Assembly (NCBI RefSeq): GCF_036898095.1
Contig: NC_090751.1
Coordinates: 80,010,157 to 80,074,156 of the forward strand
Direction: 5' to 3'
Origin: Palaemon carinicauda
Lineage: Eukaryota > Arthropoda > Malacostraca > Decapoda > Palaemonidae
DNA length: 64,000 bases
Part shown: in pieces, positions 1 through 11,835 of the stretch
Layout: each line of letters starts with the position of its first letter
Numbering within the stretch: position 1 is the first letter of the stretch
Made by a program: the position numbers and the translations under genes
The notes under the pieces: model-generated
Database searches by the model: none
Seen by the model: the letters and a program-made list of their open reading frames with translations, nothing else
What the model was told of the DNA's origin: nothing

Positions 1-315
1 TATAGTGTTCTGACCCAAGGCATGAGGTCCTTTCATGGATTATTGGTCCTCCGTAGTTCTCTATTCATGGTCACCTCTTTTAGATCTTGGTACCTTCTGC
101 TTCCCTCCCTCCCTCCCTCCCTTCAGGTCTTGTGGTCTCTCCAACTTATTTTCAACACCCTCCTCCTCCTCCTCCTCCATATCCACATTTCAAATCCTTG
201 GCAGAGGCTTCTTGTCTGTTGCTTTTATAGTCCAGGTTTTCAGAACTGTATAATGCTACACTCCATGTGAAACATTTTACAAATCCTTTCTTCAGTTCCA
301 TTTTGAGTTTTCCCG

Positions 316-402
<87 letters not shown>

Positions 403-813
403 CCAATTAACCAAGAGCCATGAAACCTATTGCACAGAGAAGGGGAGCAAGATACACATTCATTGTTTAAAGATGGAACAGCAATAGCTATAACTTATGT
501 TTTTACTTCCCCTGAACTGAATGTAGTAATTATTGAAGAACATTGAAATAATAAAACAAATTTAAAATACCTTCGAATCTATATATTTTCTTTTAATCGT
601 ATCAAAGACTGAACTACCATACTATTCCTTTGAACACAAAACAAATCAGTTAAAAAAATCTATAGTAAATGTATATCTGACCTGAAGGATTAATTTTCAC
701 AACAGGTGTCGAAAAGAATAGTAAATTAACCCTAATATGGTATCTATCAATCTTGGCATTGGTGTGTTTTAGGTTTGTTTCGGTTTGGTTTGGGTTTGGG
801 TTTGGCTTGGTTT
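1..813. other. Non-coding, low-complexity stretch; no gene seen
   Basis: There is no gene here. It holds a CCCT run near 103-123, a CTC run near 160-178, the ATT microsatellite listed separately, and a GT-rich stretch from about 755 that continues on the far side of the DNA transposon. Short open frames here are low-complexity translations and were not called. Confidence 0.6.
318..402. repeat. (ATT)n microsatellite
   Basis: About 28 near-perfect ATT units. Unlike most AAT/ATT tracts in the window, no LINE tail sequence is recognisable beside it. Confidence 0.95.
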
Positions 814-815
814 TA

Positions 816-1292
816 TAGTCGATTTTTTTAAACCTGGCAAACTTGCACTAAACTTGCACTTAGCTGGTTGTCGCTGATTGGATGAGTGTCGTGTTGTCCG
901 AATCTCTCAGTTTTGTTTTCACACTGTTTTAGAATTGTGATTATAGGGTCATAGAGTGAGTTAAGAGCCAAGTTATGTAATGTTATGTAAATACCAGTTG
1001 TAATAAAACGTAAGTATTAAGAACTTACATACCGAATTATTATTTAATAGTTAACAGTTATGAAACAACACTTACCGAAGCTGTAGACTAGAGATATGTT
1101 TCAAACGCATGAACTTTAATGTTTAAATTTCTAGCTAGATTTTTAGTGCTATCATGCCATTGGTTGTTTGAAAAAAAAAAAAATATTTATTGTACATTGC
1201 TGATGTTGTATAACGCCTAAGAACAAAATAATATCGTAGAAATGTAAGCTTGTCAGAAAATTTGGGGTGGAGGAGTTGTGGGAGGAACAGCC
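816..1292 (+). repeat. Left terminal inverted repeat of DNA transposon
   Basis: Complementary to 3581-4059. The match starts at the element tip and runs to the shared AGGAACAGCC motif (1283-1292; reverse complement at 3581-3590). It includes a homopolymer A run near 1170 that the other arm lacks. Confidence 0.9.
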
Positions 1293-2095
1293 ACGGGCTT
1301 GACAGAAAGTTGACGTACTCTCAGCGGGAGGTTCAAATGCGGGTTGTGGTGTTTTTGTCTTCATAAAATAATAATTAAGATGTTTATATATCATAATGTT
1401 TATTTTTTGCATTTCAAAAGTACTGCTCACGGAATTTCATTAATGTTTTAGGATATGTATAAAGGCAAATTACATAAATTGTATTTATTCGTACCATTTC
1501 CTGGCTGGTGTGCCACTCTCTATATAAAATGACATTAAATTTACTGTTCCTCAAGTAGAAATTTTCAAATATGTCCTATTACAGTTGGGTTTTCTTTATC
1601 TCGCGTCCATCTTATTTTTAGATAGACCTTAATTATATTATATTTTGTAAATCATAAGACTCCCCATGAATAATAAGAGCAGAGCCCTTATATTTGAGAT
1701 TGTTAGCTGTCATGTTGTCTTTTGTTCCATCTCAATAAACTTATAGCAGTTTTCAATAGTACAGGGAAACAAAAGGTTCTTAGGAACTTAAATTTTAAGT
1801 ATATTTTCATGACTGTTCATTTTAATAATACAGTAGCTGTATTAGGCAATAATGGCATTAATGAAGAGAAAAGTCAATAATAATATTAAAAATTATAACA
1901 ACAGTAAGAGTCACAACAAAGTAAACAACAACTAAGTATTGATAACAGTAGTAATAATAATGCATCAATTAAAGGCGTCAGAATTATATAAACAAAAGTA
2001 TCGATAACAGTATTCAGGGTCATGGATGATAATAAAGTATCATCAGTATCATGTTAACAGAAGTATCAATAACAACATGAAATACAGCTAGAATT

Positions 2096-3487
2096 TTAGT
2101 CCACTGTCAGAGCATCTTCATCACTACTGTCATCAGTAGTGCTATCATTCAAGTCAATTACAAACTCATCAAGTAACTTATCAAATGCTGAATCTTTGGC
2201 ACGATACAATTCTTCGATTCTCTTGACATGTTCTATAGCATTTTGCCAGTGCTGTGGCGTCACATGATCAACTGCTTCTTTTGTAATTTTTTCAACAATT
2301 TTCAGAGACTGGTCGCTATTAGAATTACGTTTTTTTATTTCTGTCTTCACTTGGGCCCAGATAAGTTCGATAGGGTTGAAAATGCAGTGATAGGGAGGTA
2401 GACGAAGCACTTTATGGCCATAGTGAGCAGCAATTTCATCTATTTCGTACTTTTGAATTTCCTTGTGGCGCTGGCAGAGCTGAAGAAGTTCGAGTTTTGT
2501 AAAAGAAGGGTCATGGTCAATGTTATTTAGAACCAACCAGTCTATGATTTGGGCTTTTCTGTTGCTACTTGTCGGGACCTTGTTGATTATTTTAGAGTGA
2601 TAAGGAGCATTATCGATGATGATAAGGGACTCCTTCTTGATTTTAGGAAGAAGTTGTTCTTCTAACCACATTTTGAACCTTTCGTTATCCATCGAGTCAT
2701 GGTAATCACCCTTTGATCCGTTTTTTTATTTGAACATAAGCAATGCTCCCGGTACAAAACCCTCATCACTTCCTGCATGTACTATTATAAACCTTGAGCC
2801 TCTCCCTGACTTCGTTTTCGGTCCTACTGATCCATCTTCATTAGTCTAGCACTTTTCGACGGTGAGGTTCTGGTTCACCCAAGTCTCGTCCACGAATACC
2901 TCCGGTCTTGGCTTTGGACTCTCTCGATTTCTCTTCAGTTCTCTAAGATACTTGTTCCTTGTTATAATGATGTCCTGTCTCTCCATGAGTATCTTTCTTC
3001 CGCTTGTGACTTTCTTGTACCTAAAACCAAGATTCCTGACTATTTTGTAGAGGGAACTTCTCGAACCAGTAAAATTAGTAGGAGGTTCCCGAACTTTTGC
3101 CAACAAATTTGCTAATGTAGGAAGGTCTCCTCTGTCATAAAAGGATAGGATCTCTCTCCTAACACAATCTCTGTCGAAACTATCAAGATTATCAACAACA
3201 GTCGATTTCCTTTTCCGGGGCAAGGGTGAATGAATTATACCGTCTGAAGATTTCATCTTCTCAGATTTGATGCGATAGATAGTTCTCTCTGAAACTTGAG
3301 TTGCTGTTGCTGTCGCCTTAATGATTTCTTTCATTGTCTTGCTAGGGCCCTGTGAATTGAAATATTGAAAAACATTCATTATTATATTACGGCACTGACT
3401 GGTAAGCCTACTGCCAGCAGCATGTATATGCCTGGTGTTTGAAGTGCCTTCATCTTTGCTTTGTTCCATATCGTCTCTTGTGGCCAT
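2096..3487 (-). pseudogene. DDE transposase (Tc1/mariner group), broken by two stops
   Basis: This frame would encode the enzyme that cuts and joins the element's ends. The first ATG of the frame is at 3487-3485, and the whole 463-codon frame stays in register to 2096. Two in-frame stops interrupt it: TAG at 2848-2846, just after VEKC, and TAA at 2728-2726, after LLMFK. There is no frameshift. The N-terminal third has a helix-turn-helix-like stretch (SERTIYRIKSE). The three acidic catalytic positions are visible: D in VFVDETW (about residue 200), D in LIIIDNAPYHS (about 292) and E in FNPIELIWAQVK (about 374). Counted directly, 81 residues separate the second D from the E, against 34 in classic Tc1 or mariner enzymes, which is why I compare it to the DD82E group. 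The C-terminus is acidic (D, S and E rich). It is not functional as it stands. Confidence 0.85.
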
Positions 3488-3580
3488 GGCTGAAATAGGT
3501 GAAATCGACAGTGAGCCAATTGCTCGATAGCAGATTCTAAGCTGATTGATGGTGGCGGTGTGTGCAGACGACAACTCGCC

Positions 3581-4059
3581 GGCTGTTCCTTTCTCAACTC
3601 CTCCACCCCAAATATTTCGGCAAGCTTACATTTCTACGATAGTATTTTGTTCTTAGGCGTTATACAACCTTCAGCAATGTATAATCAATACGTTTTGCTT
3701 TTTTCCAAACCACCAATGGCACGTTTGCGCTAAAAATCTAGCTAGAAATTTAAACATTAAACTTCATGCGTTTGAAACATATTTCAAGTCTACAGCTTCG
3801 GAGAGTGTTGTTTCATAACTGTTAACTATTATATAATAATTTGGTATGTAACTTCTTAATACTTACGTTTATTACAACTGGTATTTACATAACATTACAT
3901 AATTTGCCTCTTATCTCAATCTATGGCCGTATAATCACAATTCTAAAACAGTGTGAAAACCAAACTGAGATATTCGGACAACACGACACTCATCCAATCA
4001 GCGACAACCAGCTAAGTGCAAGTTTAGTGCAAGTTTGCCAGGTTTAAAAAAATCGACTA
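3581..4059 (-). repeat. Right terminal inverted repeat of DNA transposon
   Basis: Complementary to 816-1292. The transposase frame begins just inside this arm, so any promoter is probably within it. The outermost tip is GGTTTAAAAAAATCGACTA followed by the TA duplication. Confidence 0.9.
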
Positions 4060-4061
4060 TA

Positions 4062-5022
4062 GTTTAGTGGTTTGGTTTTGGTTTTAGTTTGGTTTTAGTT
4101 TAGTGGTTTGGATTTGGTTTTGTTTTAGTTTGGTTTTAGTTTAGTGGTTTGGATTTGGTTTTGTTTTAGTTTGGTGGTTTGGTTTGGTTTTGATTGGGTT
4201 TGGGTTTGGCTTGGTTTTAGTTTAGTGGTTTGGTCTGGTTTGGTTTTGGTTTTTGTTTGGTGGTTTGGTCTGGTTTGGTTTTGGTTTTTGTTTGGTGGTT
4301 TGGTTTTGGTTTTGTTTTAGTTTGGTGGTTTGGTTTGGTTTGATTTTAGTTTTGGTTTTGGATTATTTTTAGATTGGAGGTTGAGTTTGGTTTAATTTGG
4401 TGGTTTGGTTTGGTTTGGATTTGGGTTAGGTTTTGGTTTGGTTTGGTTTTGGTTTGGTGGTTTGGTTTGGTTAAGTTTTGATTGGGTTTGGGATCGGTAT
4501 TGGTTTGGTGGTTTGGTTTGGTTTTGTTTGGTTTTAGTTTGGCTTGGTTTGGTTTAGTTTAGGGCTTTGTTTAGTTTTGGTTGTGTTATGGTTTTTGTTT
4601 GGTTTTGGTTTGGTTTGTTTCAGTTAGGTTTGTTTTGGTTTGGCATGGGTTTGGTTTTGGGTTTAGTTTGGTTTTCGTTTAGGTTTGGTTTTTGGTTTGG
4701 TTTGGTTTTTGTTTAGGTTTGGTTTTTGGTTTGGTTTGGTTTAGTTTGGGTTATGGTGGGTTGGGTTGTCTCGGGTTTAGTTTGGTTTTCATTTTGGTTT
4801 TGGTTGGGGTTTTGGTTTTATTAAATGGTTTTGGTTGGGGTTTTGGTTTTATTAAATGGTTTTAGTTTGGTTTTGATTTCTGTTTGGTTTTAAGTTTGGT
4901 CTGGATTGGTTTGATTTAGGTGTTTTATTTTTGGTTTGCTTTGGTTTTGGTTGTACTGTGGGGTTGGTTTGGTATGGTTTGATTTGATTTGGTTCAGTTT
5001 GGGTTTTTTGTTTGGTTTGGAA
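4062..5022 (+). repeat. GT-rich degenerate GGTTT-type tract
   Basis: Almost 1 kb built from variants of GGTTT, GGTTTT, GTTTAG and TTTGGTGG, all G/T on the plus strand. It continues the tract seen at about 755-813, so the transposon interrupted it. Short local duplications are visible, for instance around 4790-4870. It resembles a decayed penta/hexanucleotide array. It is not the arthropod telomere repeat TTAGG. Confidence 0.85.
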
Positions 5023-6150
5023 CCAACAATGGAAATGAACACCTTAAGAAAGGCAACAAGCTAAAAATGGAAGCTTCAAAACAAAACTTTATTACCACAC
5101 TAAATTAGAATTTCTATTGTCATGTGATATATTGCATTCATATATCTAGTTGGCCACGTGGTCCCTTTTTGGTATTCCTCCAAACAAAATTCCCGATAAT
5201 TATAACTATAAACAAGTTTCCAACTCCATCTATTGGCCTCTGAGAGAAGCTTGGTTGTTCTGGTTAACTGCAGGGAAGGAAGGGTGGTAGAAAATTGTCA
5301 TATTTGCAATTTTCTCGGAAGTTATAGTTTCAAATAAATTTCAGTATTTGCATTTAGAATTAATTTCCTAAACTGTTCTGCTGAATACTTATATTAAGGC
5401 TAATATGATTGAACTAACGACATTTTAAGTAAGGCTGACTTTATTTTTCCCCTAAACTAATAATGCATTGGCCCATCATAAGCGAAATGAAGACCCAGAT
5501 TACCAACAGAATACGATGCAATATAAAAATAATAATATATAAGTGGCCTGTATGATTATGTATCACGAATCCTAAATTATATTCTTTATATGAATTTTAA
5601 TAATCTGTGTTGATAAACAAGCTTAATAAATCCTATTTTCTGTGATTAATCGTCTTTTGAGGTTTCATAGGTTGGTACTCCTGACTGCTGCAAGGACACT
5701 AAAATAAGGTGTTGGGATGACGTCATCGTACGTTTTGAGCAGACGAAATAGGAAAAGAATGATTTCATACGTTTAATTAGTGGATTAAACTTTGTCTTAA
5801 CGTATTATTTTATATGTTCACAGTTAAAACTTATTTACTACATCAAGAAATACCTGTACAATAAGTAAATAATATCTAGAATGGTACTCAGTGTACAAGA
5901 ATTTCTACAAATTCGAACTATTTTCGTCAGTGTCGTACAAACTATTTCAAGTTTCGGTTGGTATTGTCTTCAAGGATTTCCCAAAGTTGTACACAGACAA
6001 CGGAATGGACAAATAACTCAAATTCTTAATTAGAATTAGAAAGTAACTAGAATTCAATTTATTTCTGAATTCTTCATCAGTGTCTCCCAGGAGGCTTCGT
6101 CAATTTACCTAATAAGAAAATAATAACATTGAAGATTGTAGCTTTACTTT
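5023..6150. other. AT-rich DNA with no recognisable feature
   Basis: There is no long open frame and no repeat family I recognise. A palindromic TGACGTCA-type octamer occurs near 5717-5725, but isolated it means little. Confidence 0.5.

Positions 6151-6236
<86 letters not shown>
6151..6236. repeat. (AAT)n microsatellite
   Basis: About 28 uninterrupted AAT units. No LINE tail is evident beside it. Confidence 0.95.
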
Positions 6237-6239
<3 letters not shown>

Positions 6240-6608
6240 CCTTAAGCACTACACTAATTCTCCTTCATTAAAAAACCTAGATGTACTATCAAATACCAGA
6301 GATATTTGTAAGACAAAAGATATATCAATATTAATAGTTTAGCAAAAATCTATATATGTAAACATCATCATCTTGTTTCTATGAATGATTTTGAAATGTA
6401 CCATAGGTTTTGATAGCTTTGTCTGGGATGGTGTGTTTATATAAGGGTTAATATAAGGGTTAATATATTGTTTAATATTATCATCATCACTATTATAGGT
6501 TAAGACAGACAGTTCATTATGTAATTTAACTGTTACATGATCTCACTATTTAAGATTCATAAAATGTATCAGAAGTTTTAAATAATGGGTTTTAGATAAT
6601 ATGTTTTA

Positions 6609-6613
<5 letters not shown>

Positions 6614-6671
<58 letters not shown>
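6614..6671. repeat. (AT)n microsatellite
   Basis: Pure AT dinucleotide run of about 29 units. Confidence 0.95.
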
Positions 6672-6675
<4 letters not shown>

Positions 6676-6792
6676 CCTTTTCTGACCATGGATAACTTTA
6701 CGTATTGGAATGTTTTGTGTATCGCCATGATCAGCAAAGCTGTACAAGTCAAGGCCACCCATACTAGGTAGGTTTGCTATAGGCGATCAGAT

Positions 6793-6977
<185 letters not shown>

Positions 6978-7416
6978 GAGAAAGAGAGTATCTATTTTAC
7001 AAAAATACTTGCTATCTACAACACATTCATCTCTTCGAACTTGGACTTGCTAAGGAGAATATCTAAATACAACTACACACTATTATTGCAGCAGACATGG
7101 ACTACAATCAAGGCAATGGATTCAGTGTTGTCCTCTATGATGCCTATCTGATGTGTGTCTATTCAATCCCTCTGTATTGAATGGGAACATCATTGATGTG
7201 GTTGTTGTCTGCCTCGATGATAATGTATATATCATATTTAGGTTCAATTGCATATTTGGAGAACATCTTTAGAAAGCAGCTTGGAATCTTTATATCATCT
7301 TGGGCAAATTAAGAGCGTTACTGAGTAAAAAAGATCGTGATGATAATACCTGGACAGGAAAATTATTGTGTCTATATGAATATGTCTTATAATAATATTT
7401 TATATTCGAATATGTA

Positions 7417-7604
<188 letters not shown>

Positions 7605-7624
7605 CACATATGTGTGTATATATG

Positions 7625-8268
7625 TATAGGTAGTAGGGTGGCCAGGGCACCAGCCACCCGTTGAGATGCTACCGCTAGAGAGTTATGGGGTCTTTTGATT
7701 GGCCAGACAGTACAACATTGGATCCTTCTCTCTGGTTACGGTTCTTTTTCCCTTTGCCTACACACACACACACACCGAATAGTCTGGCATATTCTTAATA
7801 TATTCTCCTCTGTCCTCATACCCTTGACAACACTGAGATTACCAAACAATTCTTCTTCGCCAACTATAATTTTTCAGTGGGTACGTGCCTCTTGGTAAGG
7901 GTAGAAGAGACTCTTTAACTATGGTAAGCAGCTCTTCGAGAAGAAGGACACTCCAAAATCAAACCATTGTTCTCTAGTCTTAGGTAGTGCCATAGCTTCT
8001 GTACCATGGTCTTCCATTGTCTTGGGTTAGAGTTCTCTTGTTTGAGGGTACACTCGGGCACACTATTCTATCTTATTTCTCTCCCTCTTATTTTGTTAAA
8101 GTTTTTATAGGAGATATTTATTTTAATGTTACTGTTCTTAGACTATTTTATTTTTCCTTGTTTCCTTTCCTCAATGGGCTATTTTCCCTGTTGGAACCCC
8201 AGAGCTTATAGCATTGTGTTTTTCCATCTAGTGCTATAGCTTAGCAAATAATAATAATAATACTATAA
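7625..8268 (+). mobile_element. Dispersed repeat copy with LINE-type tail and (AAT)n end
   Basis: A roughly 640-bp repeat whose last part (GGGCTATTTTCCCTGTTGGA, then TTATAGCAT, then TAGCTTAGCAAATAATAAT) matches, on either strand, the tail of eleven other segments in this window. Its upstream body (from AGTAGGGTGGCCAGGGCACC) is not seen elsewhere here, but I recall it as a common decapod repeat. It looks like a 5'-truncated non-LTR retrotransposon, or a partner using the same 3' end. No coding sequence remains. Confidence 0.75.
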
Positions 8269-8502
8269 AGCCATATAAGAATTTAAGAGAGAGACACAAA
8301 TTACTATTATGGGTACAGAATAAGTTTCTATTGCTTGTACAGGTCAACTTAGATTCAAAACTTTGTAACTATTGAACTTTTGAAGTATAATGTCCAGTAA
8401 ATGAGAGACAGGATTATTCCAGATTAAAATATATACTGTAGTTGAAAGGATCACCCAATTGTGAGATTTTTGTTATGAATATATCACTTTAATTTTCGTC
8501 CT

Positions 8503-8504
<2 letters not shown>

Positions 8505-8562
<58 letters not shown>

Positions 8563-8569
8563 TGTGTGT
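8505..8569. repeat. (AG)n(TG)n microsatellite
   Basis: AG run of about 28 units followed by a short TG run. Confidence 0.95.
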
Positions 8570-10278
8570 GGCTGATACTACTAGCATCTGTCAAACTAGG
8601 CTGTAGACAACACCCATAGATAGTAGGTACCAATGCAAGAATCTTGAACAAATTCATTTATTTCATAAGAATGCAGAGCTGTACAAATGATGAACATCCT
8701 AAGACTGCCGTTGGTTGAGACCAAAGGAAGATATCTAAAACTAATAGTTGTTTTTATCTATCATAAATTGTGTGTACTTCCTTCCAAATGAATGATATTT
8801 GATAAGGGGTTGTGCAAGATGAATTAGTACAAGCATTAATTTTCGACATAGGTAAAAGGATAAATGAATTTGACTTATATACGATTGTATCTTTATGTCA
8901 ACTAATTTAATTGTTTTGTGAGCTCATTCATACACAATTCCTCAATAACTATCCTTTACCTAGCATCTAATATTGACGAAGCTATTTTTAACTTTTCCAG
9001 AAAAAAATTATGCACAAATTAAGTTTTTTTTCACAATTTTCAACAATTGGTAGAATAAGCAAAAAAAAATTAAGTCAATTGGCCTCCAATTTCAAAAAGA
9101 AAATATGTAACTAAAAATAATATTTTGAATAAAACATTAAAAAAAAAATTCCTAAGATAGGCCCTCTAAATTCCTCTCTGGCGCCAGTAGAGAATTTACA
9201 CCTGTGACCATGCAATAGTGCTGGTAATTACTCAATTTCTTCCTTTATTAACAACTGCGATTGAAATCGATTATAGTGTTCCTTCTTGGAATTCAAAACC
9301 ACAGCCACTTGGAATATCGCATACAATAACCTCTCACAAATTCCATGTAAACTTTCTTCGCCAATTTAAGGAGATGAATCTTTAGAGTTTATGGTGATTA
9401 AACATCAGAGAGAAAATAAGAGAAATAACCCGTTAAATAACTCCTTACCCTTCCCCTCAATTTTTCACAGCACTAGTTAAAAACCAAGTCCTTTTCCGAC
9501 CGGGTTTATGGCGGACTGAATCTCCTTCCACAGCAGTCAAAAACATCCCCAGACAAGCAATAGAATATCCCTAGATCAGAGGTATTTTCCCCTAGTATTA
9601 TTCAATACAATGTATATACTGTGCTGTATTTTCTATCGTAATATTCGATATATTTACTTCCAATCACTGTACTGTATTTATGAAACCGCAAAACTATGAA
9701 ATTTAGACAAGCAAAAGGATGAGCTAACTTGTGTTTTGATTTCAACCTGTGATAAGAAGGATATATTCCTGCAGTTGAGATTCCCACACAAACAATAATT
9801 AACAGAATGCAACCATCTCAATTGTGTGCCTCTAACAACTAGAATGTCCCTATCTGGGGGCAAATTTCCTACGACAATCAGGGACCTCAACCACATTCTT
9901 TGTTTCTCTGGTTAATCTCTCCATTAACTATAAAAGTTGCATTTTGACTAGGATATATTTAAGTAGACAACTTGGAATATAACAGGCTTTAACCAGGAGA
10001 CATGTATGAACAGCATTTAGTATTTCAGAGGTATATATACAAGAGTGAAGCGTACAACAAGCTGGCTGTTTTATATTCACCTTGTAAAATAAACTAATTT
10101 TTTATTGAAACAAGCATTTTCCCAAAAAAAAAGAATTTTCTTTCCATCGTACGAACTTTATTTGAGTAAGTAATGTATTTAAAACCAGACTGAAATTACT
10201 CTAATATCTAAAGACTTATTAGAATATCTTCAAAGAATAATTTATTTTGAAGGAAAACACAGTTATTCACATCTTTGT
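8570..10278. other. AT-rich intergenic DNA, nothing identified
   Basis: No open frame of interest, no inverted repeats noticed and no family I recognise. Several A or T homopolymers (around 9000-9150) suggest old retroposon ends, but no element boundary could be drawn. Confidence 0.45.
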
Positions 10279-11310
10279 CAACCAAAGTAGATTGATTGAT
10301 TGATTTAAACTTTTCTGGTATCCTGACATCTAAGGACATTGACGCCGATATAATCTATTATAAATAAAGAATAAAAGAATAATCAATAAAAACCATAAAA
10401 GCAGAGATATTATAAAGGTTAAACAGCTTTCAGAAGACCTGCTTCTGAAATAAATCTAAAAATAACGATAGCAAAATATGACACATCATGTCCAAGAATC
10501 TTGGCAAGGATGAACCTGCCATCCTCACCTCGAGCCACAAACAGATATCTATTTCTTCCGGTACTATAAGTGGGACATTGCGTCAACAAATACTTCACTG
10601 TCAAGGGTACCAAACAGTCATCACAATATGGCTGGTGTTGGCCAGTTAGCAGAAATTCATATGTTATCCGAGTTTGACCAATGCGGAGACGACAAAGAGA
10701 AGTCTCCCACTTTCGGGGAATTATGTTATACTTCCAAGGGGATGTAACATTTGTTATTACTCTCATTTTATTTTCAATTAAACTATCCCAATACTGTTGC
10801 CAATTATTAGAAATCAAATTCTTAATGTAAGGTAAACAATCTTTACAGAGAAAGGATGAGAATGGGATATCTTTTTGGTAGCAACTCGGCTACAGAATTC
10901 TTTGCCAGTGAATCTGTCTCCTCATTCCCAGACACACCTACGTTTGCCGGAACCCAGCAAAATTGAACTATTATACCTCCCAGTCCAATAATAAATGGCC
11001 ATTCTAAAATCTTTAAAACTATAAGGTTACTACAATTAAAAACTTCTAAAGTTTGAAGGACACTCTTTGCATCACTAAAAATTGTAAATTTACCTCCCAC
11101 CTCTAACGCTATTTTCTCAATAGCGGCTAGGATGCCATACAGTTGGGCAGTAAATATGTAAGCTGTTAGAGGAAGTGCACCTCTACAATTAAAACCATTA
11201 CCATGTACTCCAAATCCAACGCCAACATCAGATTTGGAGCCATCAGTTTATATAAAAGTCAACTCCCTAAGTTCTGCAACATGTTCCATAAAAAGAGACT
11301 GCTTCTAGGC
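10279..11310 (-). pseudogene. LINE 3' end relic with RNase H domain (I/Jockey-type)
   Basis: On the minus strand this reads as the C-terminal end of a non-LTR retrotransposon ORF2. RNase H landmarks are recognisable in order: a TDGSKSD-like start near 11250, an FTAQLYGIL segment (the catalytic Glu position reads Gln), FSDAKSVLQTL, and WVPANVGVSGNEETDSLAK, where intact enzymes usually have H in place of N. Downstream comes a Cys-rich tail, CDDCLVPLTVKYLLTQCP (10590-10680). An in-frame TAA precedes the TDG motif, and the RNase H part (11100-10843) and the Cys-rich part (10817-10419) are in different frames, so the gene is dead. The 3' end at about 10285-10305 is a short GATT repeat (AATC on the coding strand), a plausible element tail. 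Confidence 0.75.
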
Positions 11311-11671
11311 ATGTCATTATTTTCAACACCAATAAAATTTTTACAAAAAGATATCTCTTTGAACTTGTAAACAAGAGGCCAAATGCATTTGTATTCAATT
11401 TACGAAGTGGTGATGAGAAAATTAAAATGCTTTCCTGTACAGAAATAAGTAAAACTAATCAAACTGCCTTTGATCAAGAGTTTACAAGCTATAAGCACAA
11501 CAACTGTGTTCTACAGATAACGTTGCAAACAGTATATCTTTAGTTAGACATAACCTTACCCGCTACAATATACAGATATCAGACATTTTCTTGCCGGAAT
11601 TAATGAAGGCAACTGTACAATATGAATTAAAAGTTGAGAGATTGGACAGCAAAATGGAAGCAGGATAATAG

Positions 11672-11672
<1 letters not shown>

Positions 11673-11750
<78 letters not shown>

Positions 11751-11835
11751 TTGATAAGCTACAACCGTAGCTGGAAAATCAGGATGGTGTAAGCCAAAGG
11801 GCTCTAACAAGGTAAATAGCACAGTGATTTTTCGC
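11673..11835 (-). mobile_element. Degenerate LINE tail fragment with (ATT)n
   Basis: The (ATT)n run (11673-11749) is followed by a decayed version of the shared tail: GATAAGCTACAACC, then GTAAGCCAAAGGGCTC, then TAGCACAGTGA. Orientation is minus, with the microsatellite at the element's 3' end. It is more diverged than the other copies. Confidence 0.75.

Larger units (their letters stand above)
816..4059 (-). mobile_element. Tc1/mariner-group DNA transposon with long inverted repeats, DD82E-like
   Basis: The element starts TAGTCGATTTTTTTAAACC and ends with the reverse complement, GGTTTAAAAAAATCGACTA, flanked on each side by a TA dinucleotide (814-815 and 4060-4061). That is the target duplication typical of the IS630-Tc1-mariner group. 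The terminal inverted repeats are unusually long, about 477 bp (816-1292) and 479 bp (3581-4059), and have diverged by substitutions and small indels. A single transposase frame lies between them on the minus strand. Flanking DNA on both sides is GT-rich, so the element jumped into that tract. The two internal stops and the unequal arms show an old, inactive copy. Assignment to the DD82E 'Sailor' group rests on residue spacing and memory of that family, not on a search. Confidence 0.88.

Noticed and set aside
755..5022. Interstitial telomere array
   Set aside because: The motif is GGTTT/GGTTTT with much variation, not (TTAGG)n. No regular telomere repeat found.
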